Positions 34,300 through 43,026 of a stretch of DNA of 64,000 bases are shown piece by piece (positions within the stretch are counted from its first letter, which is position 1; each line of letters opens with the position of its first letter). The stretch is taken from positions 62,001 to 126,000 of the forward strand of contig NZ_JNIK01000011.1 of NCBI RefSeq assembly GCF_000701365.1, in the 5' to 3' direction. Position numbers and translations under genes: made by a program. The notes under the pieces were generated by a model. The model had not been told where the DNA came from and searched no databases. It saw nothing but the letters and a program-made list of their open reading frames with translations. This DNA is from Blastococcus sp. URHD0036. Lineage in GTDB: Bacteria > Actinomycetota > Actinomycetes > Mycobacteriales > Geodermatophilaceae.

Positions 34300-35844
34300 C
34301 TACTGGTCGAGATTCGTGCCGGAGGCCGGCGGCCGGCCCTCAGCGGTCCCGGGTCGAGTGTCTGCCGCCGGCGCGACACCTGCATCCCCGGCCGCTGCTG
34401 CGGCCTGCGCGGCTGCGGAGCCCGGACGGCGGCGGCCCACCCAGCCTGCCACATTGCGCTGCACACCCCGCGCGACGGCCATCGCCCCCGGGGGGACGTC
34501 ACCGGTGATCACCGAACCCGCGGCGGTGTAGGCGCCGTCCCCGACGGTGATCGGCGCGACGAGCATCGTGTCCGAGCCGATGCGCACGTGGTCGCCGACG
34601 GTCGTGTGGTGCTTGGCCACGCCGTCGTAGTTCACGAACACGGTCGCTGCGCCGATGTTCGACCCCGTCCCGATCGTCGCGTCGCCCACGTAGGACAGGT
34701 GCGGGACCTTGGAGCCCGGGCCCAGCTCGACGTTCTTCGTCTCGACGAACGCGCCGACCTTCGAGCCCTGGGCGAGCCGCGTGCCCGGCCGGAGGTAGCT
34801 GAACGGGCCCACCGTGGCCGCCGGGCCGATGACCGCACCGGCGCAGTGCGAGCGGACGACGGAGGCCCCCTCCCCCACCTCGCAGTCGGTCAGCGTGCTG
34901 TCCGGGCCGACGACCGCGCCGGCGGCCACCCGCGTCGTCCCGTGCAGCTGGGTGCCCGGGTGCAGCACCGCGTCGGCCCCGACCGACACCGTCACGTCCA
35001 CCCACGTCGTCGCCGGGTCGACGACGGTGACGCCGGCGACCATCAGCTCGTCCAGCACGCGGTCGTTGAGCACCCGGCGCCGGGCGGCCAGCTCGCGGCG
35101 GTCGTTGCAGCCGAGCACGTCGGCGGGGTCGGCCGCGAGGGAGCCCTGGACGAGGGCTCCCTCGTCGACGAGCAGGCCGACCACGTCGGTCAGGTAGACC
35201 TCGCCCTGGGCGTTGCCGGAGTCGACGCGGGCCAGCGAGCGGCGCAGGGCGCCGGCGTCCCCGATGTAGACGCCGGCGTTGACCTCGCGGATCGCCCGCT
35301 GGTCGGGCGTCGCGTCCTTCTCCTCGACGATGGCGCGGACCGCCCCCTCGCCGTCGCGCACGATCCGGCCCAGGCCGGTCGGGTCGTCGACGGCCGCGGT
35401 CAGGACGGTCAGCACCGCGCCGGACGCCCGGTGGTCGGCCACGAGGCCCGCGACCGTCGCGGCGCGCAGCAGGGGCGCGTCCCCGTTCACGATCAGCACC
35501 GGTCCCCGCAGGTCCGGGACGGCAGCCAGCGCCTGGGCAGCGGCGTGGCCGGAACCGCGCTGCTCCTCCTGCACCACCGGCAGCGCCCCGGGGGCGACGG
35601 CGGACAGGTGCTCGACGACCGCCTCGCGACCGGCACCCACGACGACGAGCGTGCTGCCGGCGGCCAGCGGCTCCGCGGCGGCCAGCACGTGGCCGAGCAT
35701 GCTGCGGCCGCCGAGGGGGTGCAGCACCTTGGGCGTGGCCGAGCGCATGCGGGTGCCCTGCCCGGCGGCGAGCACGACGACGGCGGCGATGCCGTCCGCG
35801 CCCTGCTGCTCGAGGTGGTGGTTTCCCGACGGGGGCTGGCTCAC
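34300..35844 (-). CDS. glmU: Bifunctional GlmU (UDP-GlcNAc synthesis)
   Basis: GlmU acetylates glucosamine 1-phosphate and uridylates it to UDP-GlcNAc for cell-wall synthesis. The 514-residue protein has an N-terminal uridylyltransferase domain (VVVLAAGQGTRMRSATPKVLH at about 22-42, VNGDAPLL, GEVYLTDV) and a C-terminal left-handed beta-helix acetyltransferase domain with hexapeptide repeats. The latter carries RPGTRLAQGSKVGAFVETKN, HLSYVGDATIGTGSNIGA and VNYDG. The C-terminal 60 residues are Ala/Pro-rich and disordered. GTG 35844 was chosen because GAGGAG lies 5 nt upstream. It is transcribed with prs. Confidence 0.96.
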   Translation of the reverse strand: MSQPPSGNHHLEQQGADGIAAVVVLAAGQGTRMRSATPKVLHPLGGRSMLGHVLAAAEPLAAGSTLVVVGAGREAVVEHLSAVAPGALPVVQEEQRGSGHAAAQALAAVPDLRGPVLIVNGDAPLLRAATVAGLVADHRASGAVLTVLTAAVDDPTGLGRIVRDGEGAVRAIVEEKDATPDQRAIREVNAGVYIGDAGALRRSLARVDSGNAQGEVYLTDVVGLLVDEGALVQGSLAADPADVLGCNDRRELAARRRVLNDRVLDELMVAGVTVVDPATTWVDVTVSVGADAVLHPGTQLHGTTRVAAGAVVGPDSTLTDCEVGEGASVVRSHCAGAVIGPAATVGPFSYLRPGTRLAQGSKVGAFVETKNVELGPGSKVPHLSYVGDATIGTGSNIGAATVFVNYDGVAKHHTTVGDHVRIGSDTMLVAPITVGDGAYTAAGSVITGDVPPGAMAVARGVQRNVAGWVGRRRPGSAAAQAAAAAGDAGVAPAADTRPGTAEGRPPASGTNLDQ

Positions 35845-35912
35845 GGATCTCCTCGGACGACGGGCGGCGGTGCGCGCCGGGCTGCGGTCGCGGCGGTCTG
35901 CCGGTACGGCTG

Positions 35913-35985
35913 CTGGGGGACTCGGACTCGAACCGAGACTGCACGGCTCCAAAGGCCGGCGGGCTGCCGATTACCCCATCCCCCA
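35913..35985 (-). tRNA. tRNA-Gln (anticodon TTG)
   Basis: The cloverleaf can be drawn: acceptor TGGGGGA/TCCCCCA, discriminator G, anticodon loop CTTTGGA (TTG) and T-arm CTCGGTTCGAGTCCGAG. CA follows but the full CCA is not encoded. It lies just upstream of glmU on the same strand. Confidence 0.95.
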
Positions 35986-36058
35986 TCCGCGGGCACGGTG
36001 CCGCACGCCGCGGAGCGCCCCGCGGGCGCCGTGTGCAGCCTAGTGACAGCAGCCGCTC

Positions 36059-36156
36059 CGATCGCGGGACCGCGCGCGTGCGGAGAGGCCCGGGGCGCTG
36101 ACCTGCGGGGTTGGCCGACGCCCTCCCCCCGAACGGCGGCAGCCGCCGGATGCACG
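36059..36156. other. Intergenic region between tRNA-Gln and desaturase
   Basis: GC-rich; the divergent promoters must lie here. A CGGCGGC-AG-CCGCCG inverted repeat is present at about 36133-36148. Nothing else is recognised. Confidence 0.4.
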
Positions 36157-36176
36157 TAGGTTACGGAGCCGTAACC
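36157..36176 (+). promoter_or_regulatory. Desaturase operator/promoter (palindrome GGTTACGG-AG-CCGTAACC)
   Basis: A perfect 8+8 palindrome at 36159-36176. It overlaps a TAGGTT -10-like box (36157-36162), so a bound repressor would block RNA polymerase. The adjacent TetR gene is the obvious candidate regulator (inference). Confidence 0.6.
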
Positions 36177-36270
36177 ACGGTCGTGGACGCTGCGGCGAGC
36201 GACCCCCTTCCCACCCCCTTCCCTGGAGGACGTTCTGTCCGCTCCCACCCTCACCCGGCCCACGGCTCCG

Positions 36271-37221
36271 ATGCGGCCGGCCGACCCGGACGCCGGCCTG
36301 CCGGCCACCGCCTACGGCAAGGAGAAGGGCGCGGTCGAACAGATCACGCTCTACCTGTTCGTGATCGTCCCGTTCCTGGCCGTCGCCGCGATCGTGCCGG
36401 TGGTGTGGGGCTGGGGGATCTCCTGGCTGGACCTCGGCCTCCTGGTCGGCTTCTACTTCATCCCGCTGCTCGGCGTGACCGTCGGCTACCACCGGTACTT
36501 CACCCACGGCTCGTTCAAGGCCGGCAAGCCGCTGCGCTACGGGATGGCGATCATCGGCTGCATGGCCATCGAGGGCCCGGTCGTCCAGTGGGTCGCCGAC
36601 CACCGCCGGCACCACGCGTTCTCCGACCGCGAGGGCGACCCGCACTCCCCGTGGCGCTACGGCACGGACACCCGGTCGCTCATGAAGGGGATCTGGCACG
36701 CGCACCTCGGCTGGCTGTTCGACCGCCGGCAGACCAACGCCGAGCGCTACGCCCCCGACCTGCTCAAGGACAGGGGCCTGAAGGTCGTCAGCCGCCTCTT
36801 CGTCGTCTGGGCGTTCCTCAGCCTGGCGCTGCCCGCCGTGATCGGCGGTCTGGTGACCGGCTCCTGGGCCGGCGCGCTCTCCGCCTTCTTCTGGGCCGGT
36901 CTGGTCCGGACGTTCCTGCTGCACCACGTCACCTGGTCGGTCAACTCGATCTGCCACGTGATCGGCACGCGGCCCTTCACCTCCCGCGACCGCGCGACCA
37001 ACGTCTGGCCGCTGGCGATCCTCAGCGGTGGCGAGTCCTGGCACAACCTGCACCACGTCGACCCGACCAGCGCCCGGCACGGCGTGCTCCGCGGCCAGGT
37101 CGACATGAGCGCCCGGATCATCTGGGTGTTCGAGAAGCTGGGCTGGGCCCACAGCGTCAAGTGGCCCGACCCGGTGCGTCTGGCGGCCAAGCGCCACACG
37201 CCTGTCCGGGCAGCCGGCTGA
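36271..37221 (+). CDS. Membrane acyl-CoA/acyl-lipid desaturase (delta-9 type)
   Basis: A di-iron, membrane-bound fatty-acid desaturase. The 316 residues contain three histidine boxes: HRYFTH (74-79), HRRHH (111-115) and HNLHH (about 258-262). It has two pairs of hydrophobic segments (about 25-48 and 55-72; about 178-205). ATG 36271 is the first standard start, but no ribosome binding site precedes it. GGAGG at 36225-36229 is correctly spaced for a CTG at 36235, which would add MSAPTLTRPTAP in frame, so the real start may be CTG. A TetR gene follows on the same strand and an operator-like palindrome lies upstream; together they suggest lipid-responsive control of membrane fluidity. Confidence 0.92.
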   Translation: MRPADPDAGLPATAYGKEKGAVEQITLYLFVIVPFLAVAAIVPVVWGWGISWLDLGLLVGFYFIPLLGVTVGYHRYFTHGSFKAGKPLRYGMAIIGCMAIEGPVVQWVADHRRHHAFSDREGDPHSPWRYGTDTRSLMKGIWHAHLGWLFDRRQTNAERYAPDLLKDRGLKVVSRLFVVWAFLSLALPAVIGGLVTGSWAGALSAFFWAGLVRTFLLHHVTWSVNSICHVIGTRPFTSRDRATNVWPLAILSGGESWHNLHHVDPTSARHGVLRGQVDMSARIIWVFEKLGWAHSVKWPDPVRLAAKRHTPVRAAG

Positions 37222-37322
37222 CCACGGCCAGGAACGTCCCGCCGTCCGGGCCGCCTGCTCCCCAGCGGGCGCCCGGCCGACGTCGTCCCGACAGCGGACC
37301 GGCCGGGCGGCCGCGCGTGCGG

Positions 37323-37922
37323 ATGACCGGCCCGCAGCGCCGGCAGCAGCTCATCGACATCGGCCGGGAGCTGTTCGGCCGGCGCGGCTACGAGGCGACC
37401 TCCATCGAGGAGCTCGCCGCGCTGGCGTCGGTGAGCAAACCGGTCGTGTACGGCCACTTCGGCGGCAAGGAGGGGCTCTACGCCGTCGTCGTCGAGCAGG
37501 AGATGCGCCGGCTGCTCGACCGATTCGCCGAGGCGCTCACGGCGGGCGGGCACCCCCGGGAGCTGCTCGAGCGGGCCGCCCTCGTCCTGCTGGACTACAT
37601 CGAGGAGGACACCGACGGCTTCCGCGTCCTCTCCCGCGACTCACCGATCAGCGACGCGGCGGGCCACTACTCCTCGCTGCTCGGCGAGGCCGCGCACCAG
37701 GTGGAGCACCTGCTGGCCGCGCAGTTCTCCCGGAACGGCTACGACCCCCGGCCCGCGGGGCTCTACAGCCAGGCGCTGGTCGGGATGGTCGCCATGGTCG
37801 GCGCCTGGTGGCTGGAGGACCGGTCCCGCGGCAAGCGCGAGGTGGCCGCGCACCTGGTGAACCTCGCCTGGAACGGCATGGGCCACCTGGAGGACCACCC
37901 GCGCCTCTCCGGCGACGCCTGA
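37323..37922 (+). CDS. TetR-family regulator, probably of the desaturase
   Basis: 199 residues. The HTH is at about 1-50: RRQQLIDIGRELFGRRGYEATSIEELAALASVSKPVVYGHFGGKEGLY. A helical ligand domain follows, with AALVLLDYIEEDTDGFRVLSRD and MVGAWWLEDRSRGKREVAAHLVNLAW, features shared with actinobacterial TetR proteins near fatty-acid desaturases. It starts at ATG 37323 (GTG 37317 is also possible). The 101-nt gap from the desaturase could contain its own promoter. The ligand, perhaps an acyl-CoA, is inference. Confidence 0.88.
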   Translation: MTGPQRRQQLIDIGRELFGRRGYEATSIEELAALASVSKPVVYGHFGGKEGLYAVVVEQEMRRLLDRFAEALTAGGHPRELLERAALVLLDYIEEDTDGFRVLSRDSPISDAAGHYSSLLGEAAHQVEHLLAAQFSRNGYDPRPAGLYSQALVGMVAMVGAWWLEDRSRGKREVAAHLVNLAWNGMGHLEDHPRLSGDA

Positions 37923-37938
37923 GCCCCTCGGAGCTCAG
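37919..37938. terminator. Small hairpin between convergent TetR and ispE genes
   Basis: CTGAGC (37919-37924) pairs with GCTCAG (37933-37938) across an 8-nt loop, overlapping both stop codons. Weak. Confidence 0.35.
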
Positions 37939-38903
37939 CCGACGAGTCTCGCGCCGTGCACCGGGCCGTGGACGGCACGCACCGTCCGGAACGACCCCGT
38001 GGCGGCCAGTTGCGCGGCGAGGGCCTCGGCGCCGGCCTCGTCGTCGGCGAGCGCGGCCACGGTGGGCCCCGAGCCGCTGACCAGCGCGCCGACGGCCCCG
38101 GCCGCGGTCGCCTCCTCCAGCGCCCGGCGCAGGTCCGGCCGCAAGCTGATCGCCGGGTCCTGCAGGTCGTTCCAGAGCGCCGCGCCCAGCGCGTCGGCCG
38201 GGCCGCTGCGCAGCGCGGCGACGACGGGGTCGGGCGACACGAGCTCCTCCCCGGAGGGCAGGTCCCCGGCGGCGCGCAGCCGGTCGAGCTCGCCGTAGAC
38301 CGCGGGGGTGGACAGCCCCGCACCGGCGATGCCCAGCACCCAGTGCCAGGGCCGGCGGGCGAGCACGGGGCTCAGCCGGTCCCCCCGCCCCGACCCGAGC
38401 GCCACCCCGCCGAGCAGGCTGAACGGCACGTCGCTGCCGAGCTGGGCCGCGAGCCCGGCGAGGTCGCCGCGGGTCGCGTGGGTGCCCCACAGCGTGTCCA
38501 GCGCGACCAGCGCGGCAGCGGCGTCGGCACTGCCGCCGGCCAGCCCGGCCGCGGCGGGGATGGACTTGTCGATGGTGACGGCGGCATGGGCCGGCACCCC
38601 GGCGTGCTCGGCCAGCAGCTCGGCGGCCCGCCACACGATGTTGCGCCGGTCGGTGGGGACCCGGTCGGGCCCTGACCGGCCACCGGCGAACTCCCCCGTC
38701 AGCTCGATCGACAGGTCGCCGGCGGGGCGCACCGTGACGGTGTCGAACAGCGAGACGGCCAGGAAGACGGTGCGCAGCTCGTGGTATCCGTCGGGGCCCA
38801 GCGGGGCCACGGCCAGGTGCACGTTGACCTTGGCCGGTGCCCGTGCCACGACCGCCCCGTCGCCCCGGATCCGCCCGGGGCCGCCGTGCGAGGTCGGGCT
38901 CAT
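37935..38903 (-). CDS. ispE: 4-diphosphocytidyl-2-C-methyl-D-erythritol kinase
   Basis: IspE phosphorylates CDP-methylerythritol in the non-mevalonate (MEP) isoprenoid pathway. The 322-residue GHMP kinase has [24 protein letters not shown] at its start, the ATP-binding loop [18 protein letters not shown] (about 113-130), [19 protein letters not shown], and a C-terminal [17 protein letters not shown] 38903 overlaps the ksgA stop (ATGA), so rpfB-ksgA-ispE are translationally linked, as in many actinobacteria. Confidence 0.96.
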   Translation of the reverse strand: MSPTSHGGPGRIRGDGAVVARAPAKVNVHLAVAPLGPDGYHELRTVFLAVSLFDTVTVRPAGDLSIELTGEFAGGRSGPDRVPTDRRNIVWRAAELLAEHAGVPAHAAVTIDKSIPAAAGLAGGSADAAAALVALDTLWGTHATRGDLAGLAAQLGSDVPFSLLGGVALGSGRGDRLSPVLARRPWHWVLGIAGAGLSTPAVYGELDRLRAAGDLPSGEELVSPDPVVAALRSGPADALGAALWNDLQDPAISLRPDLRRALEEATAAGAVGALVSGSGPTVAALADDEAGAEALAAQLAATGSFRTVRAVHGPVHGARLVG

Positions 38904-39781
38904 GCCGGTCCGGGTCCGGTCGGCTCGGCCGGGGTGGCTGCCAGGCGCGCGAAGTCGGTGACCGAGAGCCGCTCGCCGCGGGTGGCGGGGTCGATCCCGG
39001 CGGCCCGCAGCCGGGCTTCCGCGGCGGCCGGGCTGCCGGCCCAGCCCGCCAGCGCGGCCCGCAGCCCCTTGCGACGGGTGGCGAAGGCGGCGTCGACGAC
39101 GGCGAACGTGGCGGCGCGGTCACCCGGGGGCGGCGGACGCCGGTCCAGCGCCACCAGCCCGGAGTCCACGTTCGGCTCGGGCCAGAACACCCGGCGTCCG
39201 ACCGCTCCGGCCCGGCGGACCTCGCCGTACCAGGCGGCCTTGACCGAGGGGACGCCGTAGGCGGCCGACCCGGGAGGCGCGGCCAGCCGCTCGGCCACCT
39301 CGGCCTGCACGAGGATGAGCGCCCGCCGCAGCGTCGGCAGGAGCTCGAGCAGGGTCAGCAGGACGGGCACCGCCACGTTGTACGGCAGGTTCGCCACGAG
39401 CGCCGTGGGAGGCGGTCCGGGCAGCTCGCGCAGCCGCAGCGCGTCGGCCGTCACGACGGTCAGCCGACCGGCCAGCGCGGGTGTGCGCTCGGCGACCGTC
39501 CGCGGCAGGCGCTCGGCCAGCCGCGGGTCGATCTCCACGGCCGTCACCGCCGCGGCGGCGGGCAGCAGGCCCAGGGTCAGCGATCCCAGGCCTGGGCCGA
39601 CCTCGAGGACGACGTCGTCGGGCCGCAGCTCCGCGGTGCGCACGATCCGCCGGATGGTGTTGGCGTCGTGCAGGAAGTTCTGCCCGAGGGACTTGGTCGG
39701 GCGCAGGTCGAGCTGCTGGGCGAGGTCGCGGATGGCGGCCGGGCCCAGCAGCCCGTCGGACGAGTCGGGAGGAGTGCTCAG
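38900..39781 (-). CDS. ksgA: 16S rRNA dimethyladenosine transferase KsgA/RsmA (apparent CTG start)
   Basis: KsgA dimethylates two adjacent adenosines near the 16S rRNA 3' end. Motifs: [21 protein letters not shown] at the N-terminus, SAM-binding [10 protein letters not shown] (about 61-70), and catalytic NLPYN (about 131). The first ATG/GTG/TTG in frame is GTG 39643, but that would delete the conserved SLGQNFL segment. The rpfB stop is in the same frame at 39793-39791, so the true start must lie between. CTG 39781, giving [20 protein letters not shown], resembles actinobacterial KsgA N-termini and lies 12 nt past the rpfB stop. There is no clear ribosome binding site, so coupled re-initiation is plausible. 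Confidence 0.9.
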   Translation of the reverse strand: MSTPPDSSDGLLGPAAIRDLAQQLDLRPTKSLGQNFLHDANTIRRIVRTAELRPDDVVLEVGPGLGSLTLGLLPAAAAVTAVEIDPRLAERLPRTVAERTPALAGRLTVVTADALRLRELPGPPPTALVANLPYNVAVPVLLTLLELLPTLRRALILVQAEVAERLAAPPGSAAYGVPSVKAAWYGEVRRAGAVGRRVFWPEPNVDSGLVALDRRPPPPGDRAATFAVVDAAFATRRKGLRAALAGWAGSPAAAEARLRAAGIDPATRGERLSVTDFARLAATPAEPTGPGPA

Positions 39782-39790
39782 GGGGTCGGC

Positions 39791-40891
39791 TCAGTCGTAG
39801 AGGTGGGACCCGCAACCCCACTGGCCGGCGCCAGAGCGGGCGTAGAGCATCTGGGCGCGCATCGTCTGCTCCTCGGGCGAGGCGGCGGCCGGGTCACCGC
39901 TGCCGCCCACCGACGCCCAGGTGGCCGTGGAGAACTGGTAGAGGCCCCGGTAGCGGCCGGACGCGCTGACGGCGTTGGGCCGGCCACCGGACTCGCACCG
40001 GGCCAGTGCCGCCCAGTTCAGCCCGTCGGCGGTGCTGGGGGCCGCCGCGACCGGGGCCGGGCGGGCCTTCGTGCCGACGGTGACGAGCTCGTCGACCGGG
40101 GCCGCGGTCACGGCGGTGGTGACCTGCTCGCGGCCGGTCTCCACGCCGTCGACGACGGTGACCCGCCAGGTGACCGACTGCTGACCGTCGGCGCCCTCCT
40201 GGGTGACCTCGTCGTCGCCCTCGAACGCCTCGGGGTCCGGGGTCTCGATGGTCTGGTGCGGGATGGCCACGGTCTCGACGACGTCGCTGACCTGCACGCG
40301 GAACACCTGCAGGCGCATCCGGGACAGCAGCGGCTGGGTCGGGTACATGCTCGTGCGGTCGGTCGGGCTCAGCACGATGCCCTGCTCGGCGAGCAGGTCG
40401 CCGACGGTCGGAGCCGTCGTGGTCACCACGCGCTGCTGGCCGTCGGCCACGAGGGTGACGTCCTTCGGGGTGGAGATCGACAGCACCATGCCGTCCAGCG
40501 GGAGACGGTCGCTGCGGCTGGCCGAGACGACCAGACCCTCCGCGCGCAGGCCGAGCTGCTCGAGGGCCTCGTCGACCGACAGCGCGGTCACGTAGACCTC
40601 GCTGGACCGGCCGTCCACGGTCAGCTGCAGCGGGCGCGCGCGGTTCAGGACGACGGTGTCGCCGTCGGAGACCGAGGCGCCGGGATCGGGCAGGACCACG
40701 TCGTGCGACCGCGGCTGCAGCCCCTCGTCCTCGAGCACCTCACCGACGGTGCCGGCGTAGGTCTGCACCTCTCGGACCTGACCGTCGACGGTGAGCGTCA
40801 GCGTCTTCTGCGCGGCGTAGAACGCCACGACGCCACCGACGAGTCCGAGGAGGACCAGGGCGAAGAGGGAGAGCTTGAGGGTTCGAGGCAC
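39791..40891 (-). CDS. rpfB: Resuscitation-promoting factor RpfB
   Basis: A secreted or membrane-tethered muralytic enzyme that revives dormant cells. 366 residues: signal-anchor 6-28; three DUF348 repeats (about 30-200: LTLTVDGQVREVQTYAGTVGEVLED is the first pattern); a G5 domain (about 205-280, ending VTTAVTAAPVDELVTVGTK); and a C-terminal Rpf transglycosylase-like domain from about 291 with catalytic Glu300 in LNWAALARCESGGRP, ending in GCGSHLYD. The GTG start has GGAAG upstream. It is the first gene of the rpfB-ksgA-ispE unit with a long structured leader. Confidence 0.95.
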   Translation of the reverse strand: MPRTLKLSLFALVLLGLVGGVVAFYAAQKTLTLTVDGQVREVQTYAGTVGEVLEDEGLQPRSHDVVLPDPGASVSDGDTVVLNRARPLQLTVDGRSSEVYVTALSVDEALEQLGLRAEGLVVSASRSDRLPLDGMVLSISTPKDVTLVADGQQRVVTTTAPTVGDLLAEQGIVLSPTDRTSMYPTQPLLSRMRLQVFRVQVSDVVETVAIPHQTIETPDPEAFEGDDEVTQEGADGQQSVTWRVTVVDGVETGREQVTTAVTAAPVDELVTVGTKARPAPVAAAPSTADGLNWAALARCESGGRPNAVSASGRYRGLYQFSTATWASVGGSGDPAAASPEEQTMRAQMLYARSGAGQWGCGSHLYD

Positions 40892-41048
40892 GACACTTCC
40901 ACGGGGTCACGGGACCGGGCAGAGGGGTGCCCCACCGGCGTGCCGCCGGCAGGCGGCCCGCCGGGCGGCTCCGTCCCGGACAGCTCCCCCCGGAGCCGGT
41001 GAAGGCTCCGGGCGACGCCGCCCAGGGGCGGTCCCCACCCCGGCTGGT
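40892..41048 (-). promoter_or_regulatory. Long structured 5' leader of rpfB
   Basis: About 157 nt between the predicted start site and the rpfB GTG. It contains GC hairpins, the clearest being CCGGAGCC/GGCTCCGG with a 6-nt loop (40990-41011). c-di-AMP riboswitches often precede rpf genes in actinobacteria, but I cannot match the consensus here, so the type is left open. Confidence 0.45.
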
Positions 41049-41054
41049 CACGAC

Positions 41055-41082
41055 ACGATAACGGGCGCGATACAGGTGGCAA
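41055..41082 (-). promoter_or_regulatory. Candidate rpfB promoter
   Basis: On the minus strand TTGCCA (41082-41077), a 16-nt spacer and TATCGT (41060-41055) form a good SigA-type promoter. The patch is markedly A/T-richer than its surroundings. Confidence 0.6.
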
Positions 41083-41252
41083 CGGTGCGTACGGAGTGAA
41101 GCAGGGTGCCGACACGTCGACATGTAGGCGCGCCGACACAGAACGTGAGCGCCGGGCCGGTCCCGCCGGGCACACCGCCACTCAGCGTCGACGAACCCCT
41201 GTGAGGGAGGTCACCGGGTGGTCGCGGGCACAGCGGGTACCTGCGCCGGTCC

Positions 41253-42092
41253 TCAGCCGGCGAGCGCCCGCTCCGAGAGCTGCACCGGCCGCAGCCACGT
41301 GATCAGGAAGGCGGCCACGGCGAGGCCCGCGGCCAGGGCGGAGAACCCGCCCGCGACCAGCGCCACCGGCCGCAGGTCGACGCCCTCGCTGGTCGAGTCA
41401 CCCAATCGCACCCCGGCGACCAGGAGGAGCGCCCCCAGGGGCAGCAGGGCGAGGACGCTGGTCGCCCCGGTCACCAGGTGCGCCGTCCAGGTGCGCAGCG
41501 CCTCGTCCACCGGGACGTCGGCCCCCTCGGCCGGCAGCGGCCGGACCAGGGCACGCAGCAGCGCGACCTCGGCCAGGGCCCAGGCCACGAGCGGCACCGC
41601 GAGCGCCACCCACGTCACGCGGTCGGGCAGGTCGTCGTTCCGCCACATCAGGACGGCGGTCAGCACCACGGCGGCGACGACGACCCGCATGGTCCACAGC
41701 AGCCACAGGGAGATCTGCTCCGACCGCCGGGGCCGTCGCACCGGGGTGCTCGACCGCCAGCGCGGGCGCGGGCGCGTGGCCTCGGCCAGCACGACCCCCA
41801 GGAGCAGCCCGAGCGCCACGGCCGGCGCCCAGAGGAAGACCGAGGCCTCTGCGAACACGGCCACGGTGCCGGCCACCGCGACCAGGCCGAGCAGCAGCCC
41901 GATCCGGCGCACGCGCCGGCCGTGCGTGGCCTGGCGCTGCACCGTGTCGCGGGCCTCCGGGGTCGGGGAGGCGAAGTCGACCGAGGCCGATGCGACGGCC
42001 CGCCGTCCGGCGGCCAGCGCCCAGGCCCGGGCGAGGAGGACACCTGGCACCAGCACGGCGATGAACAGCACGACGGCGATGAGGCGACCCAC
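41253..42092 (-). CDS. Hypothetical integral membrane protein
   Basis: 279 residues with about seven hydrophobic segments: LIAVVLFIAVLVPGVLLA at the start, two at about 65-105, LWLLWTMRVVVAAVVLTAVL, WVALAVPLVAWALAEVALL, SVLALLPLGALLLVAGV and VALVAGGFSALAAGLAVAAF at the end. Arg-rich cytoplasmic loops lie between. No conserved motif points to a function. The GTG start is 49 nt from the tatD stop and lies on the same strand. The 40892-41252 interval behind it contains the rpfB leader and promoter but no clear terminator for this gene. Confidence 0.7.
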   Translation of the reverse strand: MGRLIAVVLFIAVLVPGVLLARAWALAAGRRAVASASVDFASPTPEARDTVQRQATHGRRVRRIGLLLGLVAVAGTVAVFAEASVFLWAPAVALGLLLGVVLAEATRPRPRWRSSTPVRRPRRSEQISLWLLWTMRVVVAAVVLTAVLMWRNDDLPDRVTWVALAVPLVAWALAEVALLRALVRPLPAEGADVPVDEALRTWTAHLVTGATSVLALLPLGALLLVAGVRLGDSTSEGVDLRPVALVAGGFSALAAGLAVAAFLITWLRPVQLSERALAG

Positions 42093-42141
42093 GGGACCAT
42101 TGTCGTCCTCCGGACGACTCCACGGCCACGGCCCCGTCCCC

Positions 42142-43026
42142 TTATTCCGGAGCGTTCGCCTCCCACGTCCCGAAGACGCGCTCGGCGGTGGCGGTGAGTG
42201 CCGCGCAGAGCCGGTCCACCTCGACGCCGGTGACCTCGGCCAGCACCCGCACGGTGTGCGGCACCAGCCGGGAGGCGTTGGGCCGGCCGCGGTACGGCAC
42301 GGGGGTCAGGAAGGGGGCATCGGTCTCGACCAGCAGCTGGTCCAGCGGGGTCAGCGCCGCCGCCTCCCGCAGGTAGGCCGCGTTGGCGAAGGTCAGCGTG
42401 CCGGCGAAGGACAGGACGTGGCCCCGCTCGACGCAGGCTCGGGCGAACGCGGCGTCTCCGGAGAAGCAGTGGAACACCGTGCGTTCCGGCGCCCCCTCGT
42501 CGTCGAGCACCCGCAGGATCTCGTCGTGCGCCTCGCGGTCGTGGACGACCAGCGCCTTGCCCCGGTCCTTGGCGATCCGGATGTGGGCACGGAACGACGC
42601 CTCCTGGGCGGCCCATCCCTCCGGTCCGGTGCGGAAGCGGTCCAGCCCGGTCTCCCCCACCGCCCGCACCCGCGGCAGCGCGGCCAGCCGGTCGATCTCG
42701 GCGAGCGCCTCGTCGTCCGCGGCGCCCTCGCCGGCCTCGTTCGGGTGGACGGCGACGGCGGCCAGCACGTTCGGGTGCCGGGCCGCGAGCTCCGCCGACC
42801 ACCGGGAGGAGGGGACGTCGACGCCGACCTGCACCAGCCGGGGCACCCCGACCGCCTCCGCCGCGGCCACCTGCGCGTCGACCTCGGCGGCGTCGGGCGC
42901 CCGATCGAAGCCGCCGACGGCGATGTCGAGGTGGGTGTGGCTGTCGACGACCGGCGCCGGGAGCGGCTCCGGGTCCGGCGGCAGTTCCCCGCGCCGGTTG
43001 GCCCGGGACGACGACGACCGACTCAC
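42142..43026 (-). CDS. tatD: TatD-family metal-dependent deoxyribonuclease
   Basis: 294 residues of the TatD amidohydrolase-like barrel. Metal and catalytic motifs are present: [39 protein letters not shown] and [19 protein letters not shown]. Members are 3'-exonucleases or DNases and D-aminoacyl-tRNA-like deacylases; the exact substrate is not clear. GTG 43026 overlaps the metG stop by 4 bp (GTGA). A much longer frame to 44346 is a shadow of metG. The metG-tatD order is conserved upstream of rpfB-ksgA in actinobacteria. Confidence 0.94.
   Translation of the reverse strand: MSRSSSSRANRRGELPPDPEPLPAPVVDSHTHLDIAVGGFDRAPDAAEVDAQVAAAEAVGVPRLVQVGVDVPSSRWSAELAARHPNVLAAVAVHPNEAGEGAADDEALAEIDRLAALPRVRAVGETGLDRFRTGPEGWAAQEASFRAHIRIAKDRGKALVVHDREAHDEILRVLDDEGAPERTVFHCFSGDAAFARACVERGHVLSFAGTLTFANAAYLREAAALTPLDQLLVETDAPFLTPVPYRGRPNASRLVPHTVRVLAEVTGVEVDRLCAALTATAERVFGTWEANAPE

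Noticed and set aside
40892-41048. c-di-AMP (ydaO) riboswitch upstream of rpfB
   Set aside because: Expected by analogy, but the conserved consensus segments could not be found by eye.
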